DNA of 64,000 bases from Trichosphaerium sp. ATCC 40318 (Eukaryota; Discosea; Flabellinia; Trichosidae): positions 212,407 through 276,406 of the forward strand of contig JALMLS010000487.1 in the NCBI GenBank assembly GCA_038496445.1. The letters are read 5' to 3'. Shown here in pieces: positions 1 through 12,846 of this stretch (within the stretch, counting starts at the first letter, position 1; every line of letters starts with the position of its first letter). The notes under the pieces are model-generated. The model ran no database searches. It saw nothing but the letters and a program-made list of their open reading frames with translations, and was not told the origin of the DNA. A program made the position numbers and the translations under genes.

Positions 1-594
1 ATAGTTTTAAACATTTCATCAATATCCTTCATGTTACTGCCACCACCAAAGCCGCCGAAGCCACCAAAACCTCCACGACGCGCTGCACTACCATTTGAAT
101 CATCACCGTACAAATCGTACTTTCTTCGCTTCTTTTCATCACTCAATACACTGTACGCTTAGTAATGCGTTAGTTTGACTGTTTTGCTTCAAAATAAAAT
201 TCTCATGAACTGATTTTTGTTATTGTTGTGCACATGAAAATTTGTAGTGCAATGGTGGCGAAATATACTCACCTTCTGTTAATTGCGTGTACTTCTTGTG
301 AAATTTCTCTTTCTCTTCGTCATTCTTCGCTTTGTCAGGGTGCCATTTGACACTCAACTTCCTGAATGCCTTTTTGGCGGTTAATAGTGAGGTTGGGTTT
401 TTTGTATTGTTACCTTTTGTATTTGGCGTTTTGATGCATCTCGTTGCACGCCAAGCGTCTAGTAATTGTTAAAAAGGACTATCTGGGTGTTAACTTACTT
501 TGTAATGATCACCAGCGATTGTTTCATGTATTAAACAAGCTACAATTATAGCTGAGAGGACTAATTTGGCTGCGGCAGGCTTTCGTTGGCACAT
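1..594 (-). CDS. DnaJ (HSP40) co-chaperone of the secretory pathway, 3' end outside window
   Basis: J-domain co-chaperone that should stimulate an HSP70 ATPase, probably BiP in the ER lumen. Four exons are visible on the minus strand: 499-594, a short exon ending near 413, 273-369, and 1-157, which continues off the window. The start at 594 opens a hydrophobic signal-like segment (AAAKLVLSAIIVACLI), directly followed by the J domain (DHYKTLGVQRD...). The HPD motif is intact in KWHPDK, and helix IV reads AYSVLSDEKKRRKYDLYG. A glycine/phenylalanine-rich stretch (GGFGGFGGFGGG) follows, as in class A/B DnaJ proteins. The zinc-finger or C-terminal substrate domains would lie beyond base 1, so the class cannot be decided. 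The introns at 498, 413 and 272 begin GTAAGT, GTAACA and GTGAGT. ER location is inferred from the signal peptide; no retention signal can be checked. Confidence 0.85.
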
Positions 595-939
595 TGACAC
601 GTCACAACTACAATTTTTCTCATTACTTAACTACGCTTTTAATTAAGCGAACAGCCTTTGCACAACATTAATTTCGACGGTTTTTGGAGAAGAAAAGGCA
701 GTGTGGTTGTTACTTATTACGCAACTCTTCTGAATAGCAAACATATCATAAAAACTGTAAAATGTTTGTCACTTTTTGCAGTTCTGTGCTATAGTGCAAA
801 TGTCATAAATGCTTCTTTTGGTTACATTCTGTTAAAGCGTAATTCTTAGATATCTCTTGGTCCTCCTACGAATGAGGTTTGAGCGTCAAAAACCGCACGT
901 GATTATTTTTAACTTTTAACCAAAAATACAACAACGCAA
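595..939. other. Intergenic, divergent promoter region
   Basis: Lies between the divergently transcribed DnaJ and ankyrin genes. One 63-codon open frame is present but has no recognisable domain, splice context or composition of a gene. I see no repeat or RNA gene here. Confidence 0.5.
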
Positions 940-2045
940 ATGTCTAGACGTAAATCCGAACCGCAAAAGCCAGAGTTATATGCTACAAAAGAAGAGCTAA
1001 AACAATTACATGCAGAGGTCCATGAGATGAAAAGACACCAGAAACATATTATTAAGACTCTAAAGAACCAGTTTAAAGGTGTACGTTGGCTTCTTTCGCT
1101 GTTTTCAATTTTTACAGCACAACTTACGAATTGTTGGGCGTATCTGACGATATTTAGGACACTCTTGAATCTGCACTAGCATCACGCAACGCAGGGCTAA
1201 TAAAGAACCTCGGTAAACTTGACGCTCTAGATCATGAGAGTATGAACAAGGCACTATCTTATGCTGTAAAGAGCGACGAAGGACTAAAGGATGTGGCATT
1301 CTTAAAGGCTATTATCAAGGTACATCCTTTTTCCTTTTTTTGTGAAACATACTTTTTTAACCGCCGTATCAGCTAATTATAGTTAACAATTGCGTATTAG
1401 GCAGGCGCTAACGCTAACATCAAACTTGAGAACCAAAAGACGCCATTGTTTTATGCTGCCGATAATTTCTTATTAGGCAGTGTCAACGCATTACTGGAGA
1501 AAGGTACGTCACACTTTTGCTCACGTGACTGTTTTTTTGCCACATTGTGGTAAAATCGCAATAATCCAACCGTTTAACGCTTTATTTAGGCGCGGACTCT
1601 GACGTGGTAGATGATCAATGGTGTAACGCATTGCTGTCTTGTTTGACGGTTTATTGTAACAAACAAAAAGCTGGGGAGGAGCTGCCAAGTGAAGGTATTT
1701 TATTAATCATTCCTCAGTTGGCACGTGGTTTAATTTTTTGTTAATAGCTGCTGTTGTCGACGTAGTAAAGGCTTTATTGAAAGCTGAATGCTTTGTTGAC
1801 TGTCAAAACACCCTAACAGAGGAAACACCACTTCATAAAGCAGTAGAGGTACGAAAGGCAAAACGTGCTTTTTTATTCTTTAACCGGTTTTTTTGTAGGC
1901 AAAGTTATGGGATGTGTGCAAAGTATTACTTTTGGAAGCAAAAGCTGATGCAGAAATCAAATGTAAGGGTGTTAAGGTATCTGAACTAGCAAGAGACATT
2001 CCAGATCTTGGATTCTTGATTGAGGATAGCCTTAAGACAGAATAA
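940..2045 (+). CDS. Ankyrin-repeat protein, about 252 residues
   Basis: Six exons join in frame: 940-1080, 1158-1319, 1401-1503, 1590-1694, 1748-1848 and 1899-2045. Donors are GTACGT, GTACAT, GTACGT, GTATTT and GTACGA. The N-terminal 50 residues are charged and predicted helical (KEELKQLHAEVHEMKRHQ), a likely coiled coil. They are followed by ankyrin-type repeats: NQKTPLFYAADNFLLGSV, then VVKALLKAECFVDCQN, then TEETPLHKAVEAKLWDVC. Repeats of this type normally mediate protein-protein binding; no enzymatic domain or membrane segment is visible. The start is the first ATG of the open frame, and the protein ends ...IEDSLKTE. The partner is unknown. Confidence 0.8.
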
Positions 2046-2544
2046 ACACGCGAAAAACACTATTTTTTGTAATTGGTCAACAATTGTAATGCTAGATACA
2101 GTCGAAAATGAGCTACTGAAATACCAGTTAGATTTTTAGATTTGTTTCAAACCTGTTCACAGGTGATGGTATCGCTTGACCATTTATGCGAAACTTTGTT
2201 TTTTTGCAACTTTTTTTTTAACTATTCTTTGCCATGTTCATACGTTTTTGTGGGTTACCTGAAAAGAAAAAAAGCAGTACTTGAATGCAATGTAGTAAAA
2301 GCTACTGTTCCAAACCATAACTTTGATAGTCTCCACATACGGCAAACTACAACGTGTTGTTTTGCGGTTAGGCAAGCACTACATTTTGTAAACCGGTATT
2401 ATACATTTAAGTTGTCTGCACGTGCGTATATCTGACAGACGGATAGGTAAAAATGGTTAGTAGAGTTTGTTCATTTTTAAGATATGTACCAATCCTCAAT
2501 GTGAACGCAAGTCACCAACAAAATTGTACTTCCTTAAAAGCAAC
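2046..2544. other. Intergenic, no supported gene
   Basis: Separates the ankyrin gene from the metalloprotease. Open frames at 2142-2435 and 2467-2544 are T-rich and lack any domain; I regard them as chance frames and 5' untranslated sequence. Confidence 0.5.
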
Positions 2545-5500
2545 ATGTCCCTTTTTCAGATATACTTTGTAGCCACTGTATTCTTTATTGTGGCTTCCAC
2601 TGTTTCCACTAGCCCTGGGCTACTGCGCATCCACTCGAAAACTTTTATCTTAGGGGAAACTGAAACAAGCCGCAAACGGTCCATCCACTCAGGGTTAGCA
2701 CCAACAACTTATATTTTAGCCGGATTTGTTTATTTTTAAACTCCACCATTATTTACTTATTTTTTTAGTGCTTCATTTCATGTCTATGGTATTCGCACAC
2801 ATGGTACTAGTCCTACAGGAGGTATTGAGTTTGTATTGAGACGTCATTCATCCCAGCCGCGCGGTACTTTTGTGAACCTTCATTTTCCGAAAATACCTAT
2901 TCTACCCTTGCTCACTGATTTATCTTCCAGTTTACGTAAAAGGCGTTGAAGTAAACTCAATGGAATCTCACGCAACTGTGTTCACAGGTCATGTCAAAAA
3001 TGATCCAAATAGTATTGTGGTAAGTGAGTGAGGCTTTGTTCTTTTTTTTGTAGCTTTGAAATATTATGTTGTGTTCGTTTTTTCTTCTTCACTAACTATT
3101 CAATAAACGCTTTTGTAGGTCTTGACATTAAAAGACAATGACCTTTTCAAAGGGATGGTACATTGGTCAAACGGTGAACACAATCACGTCAAATTTAACG
3201 ATATTCTTGAATTGGGTGAGTTGCGAGGAAATGAACTAGATACAGCTGTTGATCTGTCTTGCTCTACTGAGAGTCATATTGGTTCTAATAGCTCTTCACC
3301 GGATGAACATCGCTTTAATCCTCATGGAAAGCGCTCTGTACAAAGCAATGGGTTATCACAAACGAACGGAAAGACATACACAATTAAAGTAGCCATAGAA
3401 ACAAACAGCTATTACACAAGTCAATTTAGCTCAACAAGTGAAGCACGTGATTACATGATGACCGTCATAGGAGTTGTACGTTATTTTGAACCAGAAGCAA
3501 TTTTTTACTTTATTTTTTTGAAATCACGTGACACTATACATCGCTCAAAATGGATTCAATTCATAAAAGCGTTCCATTTTTTCAAGTTCGTTCTGAGCGC
3601 TAATTGTTGTTCAGGTTTCTGCAATGTATGAAAGAGATTTCAATACCAAACTTTCTGTCGTTCAACTTGGTTTAAACTCTGCTGGTGGCGGAGGCGCAAG
3701 CGCAATGAAAAATTACGCTGAAAATGAGTATCCGAGTTTGGATTTTAATGTTGGCGTTGCTCTGCGAGGCGGAAGAGGAGGCGGATACGCTCAACGTGTT
3801 GGTATGATCAACATTAATTTCTCAATCTAAGATCGTTACAGGCGGTCTCTGTGATGAGTACAAGTTTTGTGAAGCTGGAGTGTCAGGAACTTATGGAACT
3901 GATGAGTTTGATGCCATTCACGATCCTTACATTATTGCTCATGAAGTACGTAGAAGATTTAAACTTGGCATAGTTTCGCAGTTGTTTTAATCACTTTGAG
4001 CAATCAGATAGGTCACTTACTAGGGTCAGAGCATACACACGATACTAAACAATATTCTCCTGTTATCGATAGTTGCGGAAATGGAGGTCAAGTTCCTCCA
4101 GATGCTGGTATGTTAATACATGGAAACCTTCATACAATACAGAAACGACATTTTAGGGGTCTGCATGAGCTACTGCGTTACTGCTCAAAGCTCTCTAAAT
4201 AAATCGCCTTGTTGGTCATACTGTCAACTAGCGTTAGTGATGGGAGAAGTAGGAAAACATGGATACAAGTAATATCAGCTACACCTTTCAACTTGTTTAT
4301 TTTACTGTCAAGGAGCGAACGCATCAATCAAGTAATCAGAGCTCACATAGAAGATTCAGAAACCTGTGCTAAGTTATCGTTCACAACAGGAAGTGTATGT
4401 ACTACTTGTTTTATTGCTATGTTAATGCTCCCTAGTCTACCCCGCCACCCACACCATCTCCAACGCCTGAGCCAGTAGCTACTGAACCACCAACTGTAAA
4501 GTCTGATGATCCTTCAACCACTCCTACGCCATCAACTACCTCATCTCCAACTGCATCACCTACACCTGTAATACAACTATTGTATTTGTGAACGGAACTG
4601 ACACTTATTTAGATACCTCCTCATGTTCTCTATGATCAACGAGGTAGTTGTACAACAGATCAATTTCCAGCACAATATTTTCCTGATAACAAAGGAGCTG
4701 GTGAGGCCGCTGACGACTTTAGAGTACCAGACGGCAAGTTGTGTTTTCTGATTATTTTCAACACTAATACATACATAGGTATCAAATGGAGGATCAAGAT
4801 TGTTACAATTGAGGGTAAATGGGAGCCTCAAAACACCAACATTGATATAGACAGTGTGTCAGTGATTATATACAAGAATAAAAATGGTGAAGAAATAAAG
4901 CCTTTTAGCTGATATCTGACAATGACGTACTCATACAATCGATTAGGTTCACCAGGGGATGTCGCTTGTAAAGAAGAAGATGCTCAAATTCTAGCTCCAG
5001 AAACTAGCGATGAAATGACACTTTTCTTACCAAAAGATGATTGCGTACTAAACTCAGGCACGATTTCTTCCTAGTATTGACTCTTTATGTGATTTCAAGA
5101 TAAAGCGTTTTAAACCCACAGGAGCACTTTAAGTAATATTTTATTCAAGGACGCTATTGGCTACAAGTTCTTCCTTATGTTCCGTTTGGAGATAACATGA
5201 ACCAGTTCTATTGGAGAGAAAGTTCAAGCAGCAATGGAAATAAGTTTCATTGGAGAGACACTGAGGATATATTTGTGAAAAAATTAAATCCTTGTCTGAC
5301 ATGGTCAGAAGCTCAAACTTGTTATTACTCACCGGGACCAGATCTATGCTTTTCTCTCTTTGGTACGAACTTAAACACGAATTCCTTTTTTTTTCTTACC
5401 ATTGTTTACTTTTGTGTTTTCTCACGTTTTCAAGGTGTTACTTCTGAAGATACTGTATTGAGACCGTCAGAATCTACATCCTCTCATATAGGTAAATTTA

Positions 5501-5583
5501 GGTAACTATTTGATTTTTAGCTTACGTTGTTTATAGGAAGTCTGGGAAGCGTATTTTTTGCGGCTCTATTAATGCTACTTTAA
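2545..5583 (+). CDS. ADAM-like (M12B) secreted/GPI-anchored zinc metalloprotease
   Basis: Multi-exon metzincin protease, roughly 700 residues. The start at 2545 opens a signal peptide (MSLFQIYFVATVFFIVAS). A pro-domain-like part contains SFHVYGIRTHGTSPTG and VYVKGVEVNSMESHAT. The catalytic part begins near 3370 (YTIKVAIETNSYY). The zinc site reads HEIGHLLGSEHTHD, matching HExxHxxGxxH/D; an intron starting at 3945 separates HE from IGH. After the catalytic region comes a Pro/Thr-rich linker (TPPPTPSPTPEP, 4435-4570). A beta-rich C-terminal part follows (FPDNKGAGEAADDFRVPDG and LNPCLTWSEAQTCYYS). The last exon encodes a short hydrophobic tail (SLGSVFFAALLMLL) ending at the stop, which suggests a GPI anchor. 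Fold and zinc chemistry are known for the family; the substrate is unknown. Exon ends in 4180-4480 and 4890-5140 are the least certain. Confidence 0.8.
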
Positions 5584-6084
5584 ATCATGTAAATCTACAG
5601 CGATCGAAATTCAAAAATAAAAAAGAGGTTTGCCAGACTAACAAGTTTTCATTGTGGATAGTTGTCTACTAATTTTGGTTTGCGGTTTTATGGAAAAGTC
5701 GAAATGACGTAAGTTTTTTCGGATTGAGTCGTTCTTACAATTACACAATGTCAACTACTTGTAAGGAAAATATTTTATTTGTCTTTTTAATGCAATATAG
5801 TGACGAAATGCCTGAAAATTGTCCATCACTTTTTTCAAAGTTCGGTCTTCTAGTTTTTTGTTCAAAAGACCGAAGTCATTCTTGTTTGTCTATTTACATA
5901 ATTAACTTAGATTTGAATAAACAGCAATTACAACCTTAGACTTGATTGGTGCTGTTGGGTGTAGCTAGTGGTTTTGTTGTTCAGCGAACATTTGGCAAAA
6001 TTTTCAGTTTTCCACAAGTACGATTGTCTAGAAATTACACTTACTGCGCTTCAAGGGTAGTTTCACTTGATTTGTTCAGACAAC
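5584..6084. other. Intergenic, no supported gene
   Basis: AT-rich spacer between the protease and the F-box/LRR gene. A 71-codon frame at 5724-5939 has no domain or credible splice context. No RNA gene or clear repeat is seen. Confidence 0.45.
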
Positions 6085-8172
6085 ATGGACGTATGCACAG
6101 GGAATGATCTTCCAATTGAGCTGTTGTACCTTATATTTGGTTGCAATGGTCCAATTGGCCTGGAAACTCTGTACAATCTATCATTAGTGTGCCAAGAATG
6201 GCGTATGCTTGTATCGGATTCATAGTACGTTTTTACTGTTACACCTGCCTTTCCTACACGTAAAACGCTTCAAAAAACCCTTAACAGCGTATACCATTGT
6301 TATTTACAATTTTTGCCATTAAACCTTCTAAAATAGGTTTTATGGTATTTATTCACTTCAATTTGGTCTGTTTCTAACGTGTAATAGCTTTCTTAATCAA
6401 CATTTTACTTTATCAGAAGAATCGGCTGGTTTTGTTATTCAGTTTGCCAAAATTGTTGGTGAGAGTCTAGACAACTTAGATATTACAGATTGCAGGTAGG
6501 AACCTTTAATTTTAGATACAAATTTGTTGGTTTACCATCACATTTAGATTTTTATCGGATGCTCAGCTGGATACTGTACACGTTTTTTTTTTTTGGTTTC
6601 TTTTTTTCTTACTTTTTTTACCAGGTTTTCGATGCTTGTCCAAACCTTGTCAGTGTGAATCTGACTGGATGTACATCCATCAATTGCTTGAGTGCATTCA
6701 CTTCGCTATGTACACGCTGTACTGCTGTGGAAGTACGTCATAACAAAAGAAATACAATACAGTTCTTACCTCTATCTAGAAATTAACACTCTGCAACCTT
6801 AAGTTCACAGGGATAACATTGAACAAGCTGCTCAAAAACTACACAAACTTGAGGTATCTGAAGTACGTATAACTGTATACAATATATCAGATTAACCAAT
6901 GCGTTAAGTATCTCCGGATGGCAAAAATCGCCTGGCAAAAAAGCTTTCAGAGGTACATTGTTGTAATGCCAAGTACCTTTCGTTAGGTTTACTCTTTACT
7001 GTAGGTGTATCCCTTCCTAAGTTGAACACTTTCATAGCTTTAGACATGCCATATGAGTCCGCTATACCCTTTACATCAAAACTCACGCCCTCGCTCACAA
7101 AGCTTCACTTGAATAGTGATCAAGGCTACAAACCTAAAATACTTGAAGAACTGACAAACATCACTGATTTTGCACTAAAGTACAAATTGCATTCCAACTT
7201 TTTTTCGAAACCAAGCCATGTAGAATCATAAATTATTGACTTATAATGTTAGGAAGCTACCTAAGCTGTCGGGAGAGCACTTTGTACATATGATAGAACA
7301 CATGAAAAACGTGACAACATTGGATATTTCACTTGGAGCATTTTCTTCTCTTTCCTCCCAAAAAGAAAAAGAGACTTGGAAGAATTTTGCTCCACAACTC
7401 AAAACGTTTACATTACGTGGTATTTCTTACAACAGAGGGGCTTATTATTCAGCTTTTTTTGTTTATGCAAATGACGAACAAACTCTTTTTAATCCTATCA
7501 AACATGCAATCAATGTTGAAGAGCTGGTTATTGAGTATATCAAACTACAAGATAGTGAATGGCTTGGTAATCTTATCGAAGGGTTAACCAAATTAAAGGT
7601 AGCGCAATCCATCAAAAATAATCTTCATATACTATGAACTATCTTTATCCTTGGAAATACATCTTTGGTAACCAAGCTTCAGAGAAGCATGACCTTAGTT
7701 TTCAGTTTGATGTTTTGACGCTCTAATAATAATTTAGGTTTTTACCATAAGTAAACTATACTGTGATAGGAGTTATACTGAAGCTTCTCAAGATTATACC
7801 TTTAATGCGAAAGGATTAGAGTCATTAACAGTTGAAGGATTTTTTGTTGAAAAGGAAAAAACTGTTACAGATTTTCTTAGAATGTTAGCATTATCAACGG
7901 GAAATCTAACTGATTTAAAATTGGGTAGCACGTTTATTGCAAATAATAGATACGGTATAAAACGTAGATTGTTTCTTCCTTTGGTATGTACATTGTCAAA
8001 ACGACAAAACCTAAATCTTATTAATTTTATGCACTAGGATGATGAGAGTTTTTGCACTTTTCCTGTTAATAACACTCAGTTAAAAAGAGTAGTATTGGCT
8101 TCTAACAATATAAATGAGAGTATAATGGAATCTGTAAACGCATACAGACTTAATCTAGTAGTTCCAAAGTAA
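6085..8172 (+). CDS. F-box / leucine-rich-repeat-like protein
   Basis: The first exon (6085-6223) encodes an F-box-like opening: NDLPIELLYLIFGCNG followed by LYNLSLVCQEWRMLVSDS. In SCF ubiquitin ligases this segment binds Skp1. Later exons show irregular leucine-rich repeats: GESLDNLDITDC, FDACPNLVSVNLTGCTS, TPSLTKLHLNSDQGYKP, MKNVTTLDISLGAFSS, NVEELVIEYIKLQDSEWLGNL and LKRVVLASNNINESI. The gene is cut into about ten exons with GTACGT-type donors. The stop at 8170 overlaps a possible donor (AAAGTAAGAAA), so the protein may continue into an open frame at 8216-8461. That extension has no LRR signature and is doubtful. Substrate recognition through the LRRs is the family role; the target is unknown. 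Confidence 0.65.
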
Positions 8173-8691
8173 GAAATAAACAAACATATTTCAAAAAAAA
8201 AACCACAGATGTATCATGTTATGCTTTGTGTATATTTCGTACTACTTGGTTAATTCACTAACAATAAAGTCTACAACTTACCATCACATCTTCTTTGTTA
8301 GACATCCAATAATGGTCTTTACTAACAAAGTAAGCAACAAAAGAAATGAGGAATCTACTGTAAATAGTATGTCTGTAAACCACACTGCCAAATCTCAATC
8401 ACGAGAAAGTTTTCTAAAGCTGTTAGGATACTGTGTACGGCTACAAGGTGAAGTGCAGTGAGGATGAACCAAAAACATGGTTTAGATATTTATGTAGAGA
8501 TATGTGTTACTAACACCCAGTTATATTGTTGTAAATCTAAATGTTCCGCACCAGCCGTGATTCGTGCAATAAATACAAAAAACCAAACACTGAGCTAAAT
8601 TAAACTGTCCGAATGTGAAAATTATTACCTTCCATGGAAGCCTATTCGAGGTTTGTTCAATTTGAGTACATGGATTTATCACGTTTATTGT
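8173..8691. other. Intergenic or 3' untranslated region
   Basis: Lies between two convergent genes. It contains the 81-codon open frame at 8216-8461, which could be a last exon of the upstream gene but has no recognisable motif. Otherwise I see nothing. Confidence 0.4.
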
Positions 8692-9947
8692 TTACAACTG
8701 AACTTTGAATTTTTTCTCGGGGTTTTGAGATCTACGAGTTTCTCTTCCAATTGCTGAGATAAACAGTCTCTGTTGTTCACCTCTTGGAAAAGCGATGTCA
8801 ACTGAGTTTACAGTATTTGCGGTTGCGGGTAGCGCAATGTAGCCTCGATCTTCATCATCCATAGTATAAGTTTCTACATTGAATGTTCTAAACGTTCCAT
8901 CGTCACAGAGAATACCCACGTGATTTTGGGAAAGTGTTGTTAAATCTGCATGTAGAGAAATAATTAATAGCAATTCGAGTATTAGAAACTAACCTTTTGC
9001 AGTACAAGATAGAGCGACACTCATCACTTCATCACAAGGATCGGTACTTGGGTTATTTGGAAGCTCATAGAAGTATATATTTTCACTTGAAGCTGAAGGA
9101 AGAATAGCAAACAGATCATCTGTGATAATTGCGACTGTAGCATTAAGTAGTTAATCAGTTATTTTGAACACAATGTACATGATGATGAGTGTTTTCTCAC
9201 GTGAAAGTATTAAATGAAATAAGGTTTCATGATTTTTATGTAAATACAAAAATAAACGTACTAGATCCTGCAGATGCAAAAGGTACATTACACAACGGTG
9301 TTTGGGTACAACCGGGTGCTACTAGTGCTAGTACAATATCACTTGTCATTGTACCATGAACTGTAAAGAACAGGTTTCTAAAGTAATGTTTTTAGGTGCA
9401 AGAAAGAAAAGCGTCAAATACGTTGTAGTTACCTTTCACCTGCAAAATCTATGCCACCTACATTACCTGAAGCTGTGCATATTGCAGCCTATTCTTTCTT
9501 TAGAATACAGCTTCACCTACTAGTAATACATACAAAAAAGGGAGGTGGTGGTTCAAAAAAAAACCAGCGTAAAATTGAAGGAGAGCCATTTGTATAGTAT
9601 AGACTGTCATCTAGCGGTTCATGCCTATATTTCTGTTAAGCACCAACGAAAAATAAAAGAAGATTTGTAAATTAGCTTGTACGCTGCTATGGACGTTATT
9701 GTAAGCGTATCCCTCGCGGCTACAATACGAATTAAAATAAATACTGAAAAAAAAAGCTCAAACGGCGTTTTAATTCAGAGCACGTGACGCCAATCGTTTT
9801 ATTTGCAGTAATCGTACTCTCGCTAGCGCCAATGTTATCATATGGTAAATACGTCATCCCAACGCCACCAGTGTAAAACTGAGCCTTTATATCAAGTGCG
9901 AGAAACGATAAAAAAATCAAAGCAGTAAATAGCGTAGTGCTAGACAT
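8692..9947 (-). CDS. Secreted protein of unknown function
   Basis: Multi-exon minus-strand gene whose first exon (start 9947) encodes a clear signal peptide: MSSTTLFTALIFLSFLALDI, then KAQFYTGGVG. Further exons read SGNVGGIDFAGER, VHGTMTSDIVLALVAPGC, ITDDLFAILPSASSENIY and, in the last exon, NHVGILCDDGTFRTFNVE ending ...KKFKVQL. The alternating hydrophobic/polar pattern suggests a beta-rich extracellular fold. No transmembrane segment is visible at the C terminus, so it may be fully secreted. It resembles in style the membrane protein at 24,240-26,980 (signal peptide, beta-rich ectodomain), but I cannot claim homology from reading alone. Exons between 9480 and 9780 are uncertain. Confidence 0.6.
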
Positions 9948-10640
9948 CTTTTTATTTTTATTTGCTATGCAAATTAAGTCATTGCACGGAAACGTTACAG
10001 CGCAAACAATGTTTGGGTTTTTTCCCGTCTGTTATTCTTCTCAGTCGCTCTTCAAAACCTAAGGCTGTATTTTGAAACCTATTGATTATTCCAAAGTTAG
10101 AGATTGCTCTCGAAATTCCACATTGTACTGCTATTGTGAGGTTTTCACAAAAACTCAAAAATTAAAATGGTCTAAAACCTCATTACATACATTAGCCAAC
10201 ATCGTGTTTAGAGGTATCATACCAACACCAACACCTCTATGGTGTATAATTCTGATTAATTACTGATTTGTAGAAATTTCATACTTTTTCACCCACAACA
10301 AACCAAAGTTCCGTGTGCGCTTGATAAATGGCTGTCATTTATTTGAGTTACTAGAGATGCATAGTAGAAGTGTCACATTCTTTCACAGCATTGTCACATT
10401 TGTTAAATACTTCGTGGATACAATCTATTCATTTGTGGCTACCGCTCTATAATTTTAATACTTCGAAATTCTGTTTGCAAAGGCAAATTGTAGTTGTGTG
10501 CTGTGAAAACACTTTCTTCGTTGGATATCCAATGAGGAGTCAGCCGACTTCTTCGTAACTTCATTGTTCATACGGTGCATAAGGCCCAGTAGGACATGAT
10601 AACACCATTTGGGGCACGCTACGCTACCACCTCTTTTTGT
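9948..10640. other. Intergenic, no supported gene
   Basis: Several 60-70 codon frames on both strands overlap one another, and none shows a domain. Nothing else stands out. Confidence 0.4.
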
Positions 10641-10686
10641 TTCATGTATCCTGTTACTCAACTAGTTTGCGAAACTGGAGAATAAA

Positions 10687-11081
10687 CAATGAAGTAAGTA
10701 TGGTCCTTGAATATACCATAGGAAAAGAGCTGTTGGCACCTACAATCACTAAAAACCCAATCTCCACGTACTTGAAAAAGCCAAAAGTTGCGTCCTTGTG
10801 GAACGCAGTTGGTAAAATATCTGAACAACAACGAAGGGCAAACAAAAACTACCTACAGCAAGAAAACTATTGTTGAGGAATCAAATATTACAATTAAAGC
10901 ACAGAAGCAAGCAGATGCAAAGCAACATGATATAATAACCAAACTTGAGAAGTATATTGTTGAATTGCAAGAAAAGAGCAAACCAGAAGAACAAAAGCAA
11001 GTCAATTCAACCCAGAGAAAAGGATTGCTGGAAGAGAATAGCACTATTAACCGAATCGCAAATCTTGAGAGCACAAATTAA
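10687..11081 (+). pseudogene. Possible coiled-coil gene remnant
   Basis: Two overlapping open frames read coherently in sequence but not in the same frame. The first contains KELLAPTITKNPISTYLKKP; the second contains a charged coiled coil (ADAKQHDIITKLEKYIVELQ) ending near 11,081. A splice linking them in frame is not evident: the candidate 47-base intron at 10,813 shifts the frame. It may be a frameshifted gene or one with an exon boundary I have missed. No family is recognised. Confidence 0.3.
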
Positions 11082-11231
11082 CACAGATAGCTATCTGCTA
11101 TACCTTAGTTAAACAAAGTAACCTTAAGATTCTTGCATCTTGAAAGAGAAGTAATTACAAGGCTACTATCTGACTTTTTATTGCTTTATTGTTGTATAGG
11201 CTAGCACTGAAGCCTTTATTTATTGAGATAC

Positions 11232-12846
11232 TCAAGAACGCAGAGTAACATGGAATAGTGGTTCAGTTATGTACTTGTTGACAGCACAAAAGTGTGTTGA
11301 TTCATCGTTCGACACTTCTGTTTCATTCCACTTGAGCTTCCCAAAATAAGTAGCAAAGAGACGATAAAGGAACACCATTGCTATTTTCTTTCCTGGGCAC
11401 GTGCGAGGACCTACGCTAAAAGGCGCAATATCGAACTTTTGTTCGTTCTTCCACCTCTCTGGTCTGAATACATGAGGATCACCAAAGCGTTCTTTAGAAG
11501 CAGTGATACATCCATGCAACGCAATAACTAGAGCCCCTTTAGGAATAAAATACCCACCGATTTCTCCATCCTCAGAGGCTTCGTGTTGGACATACAATGG
11601 AGCAGTTGCGCGATATCTGAAGGTTTCTTGAATGACCCAAGTCAAATACTCGATGTTCTTCAGTTCGCCAATATCACATGTTGCTACATCGTGGCCCTTG
11701 AGTGCTTGATAGAGCTTCTCTTGAACATCTTGATGTTTAGCGAGCGCTGTTAAAGCTGTTTGCAGTGTCTGGGCTGCTGTATCAAAACCGCCTGTGAGTA
11801 TCTCAGAAGTCATTGAGCTTGCTCTTATCTTGGGTTGAACTTGTTCAAGTATAACATCAACAATGTATTTGTCGTCTTGTTTTCTTGATTTAAAGATGTT
11901 GCTGATATGTAAATCACGCTTTTCACAGTTCTCTAAGTACTTCTTCTCTCGTTGCTTTTCAAGAAACGCTAGCGCTGGGATGTAGTCTCCAAGGAATGGC
12001 CTTGAAAATTCTCTCATAGCTTCGCTTTGCGTATGAAACAAGCTTCCAACATCGTTGTCTTTACCAAAGCCATTCTCACCGAACAAGAGCTGTGTGATTG
12101 AATCAAATGATACCGTGGATGTAATGCTTTCAGCTCCGATGGTCGATTTATTCTTAGCGTGCGTGACAAGGTCATTGTAACTCCGTTGTACTTGTTCAAT
12201 ATGAATATCCACTATCTTTTTCATGTTTTCTTTGTTCACAACGTGGTTACTCCAAACCAAGCGTGCCGCTTTATGATGTTCTTTATTTGCGAATAAAGTA
12301 CCACCAGTTGGATCTTTACCCCTAGAAATGCATTTAATTCAGTATGATGAAACTATCACTTGTTGAAAAAAGCCAGAAAAAATGCGGATTTTGAAGTGGC
12401 GTAAACCCGCGATTTTCTTTTTTGACTTTGTTTTACTGACAGTCAAAAAAACACGTGCTTTTTCTGTTTTTTTGTAGCTTTTGTCCAAAAAATCCAAAAA
12501 AATAAAGGTGTACACCGTACCATCCGTGTTTAACTGGAATAAGCGTTTTAGGTCTATTTGAGAACGTTTTAGATTTCTTAACAAAGGCTTCTTTAATTAG
12601 AGGTAGAGTGCATAAAAATACTGCCGTTCGCGTTCCCATATCCAAACTAAAGATACCATCGTATTTTTTTGCCATTGAAATAACCTGGTTGCTAAATTGC
12701 GCTGGATCTCCAAGTAAGTGAAGGTGACCGATTATTGGTAATGATAAAGGACCAGGAGGAAGGTTTCTAGTTTTTCTTGACCTGTTTTTTACCCATGTTG
12801 CTGCAACAGCTACAAGTACAAGTGCGAGGATTATTTCAGCAATCAT
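11232..12846 (-). CDS. Cytochrome P450, microsomal type
   Basis: Haem-thiolate monooxygenase, 471 residues in two exons (12521-12846 and 11232-12321) joined across a 199-base intron (donor GTACGG, acceptor CTAG). The N terminus is a membrane anchor (MIAEIILALVLVAVAATWV), then a basic stretch and the proline hinge NLPPGPLSLPIIGHLHLLG, typical of ER class II P450s. Hallmarks are present in order: I-helix threonine in TGGFDTAAQT, ExxR in QETFRYRA, the PERF-like FRPERW, and the haem-binding loop FSVGPRTCPGKKIA with the axial cysteine. Length is close to the usual 480-500. It should need an NADPH-P450 reductase, which is not in this window. The substrate cannot be deduced; the overall look is that of the CYP2/CYP17 clan. 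Confidence 0.93.
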
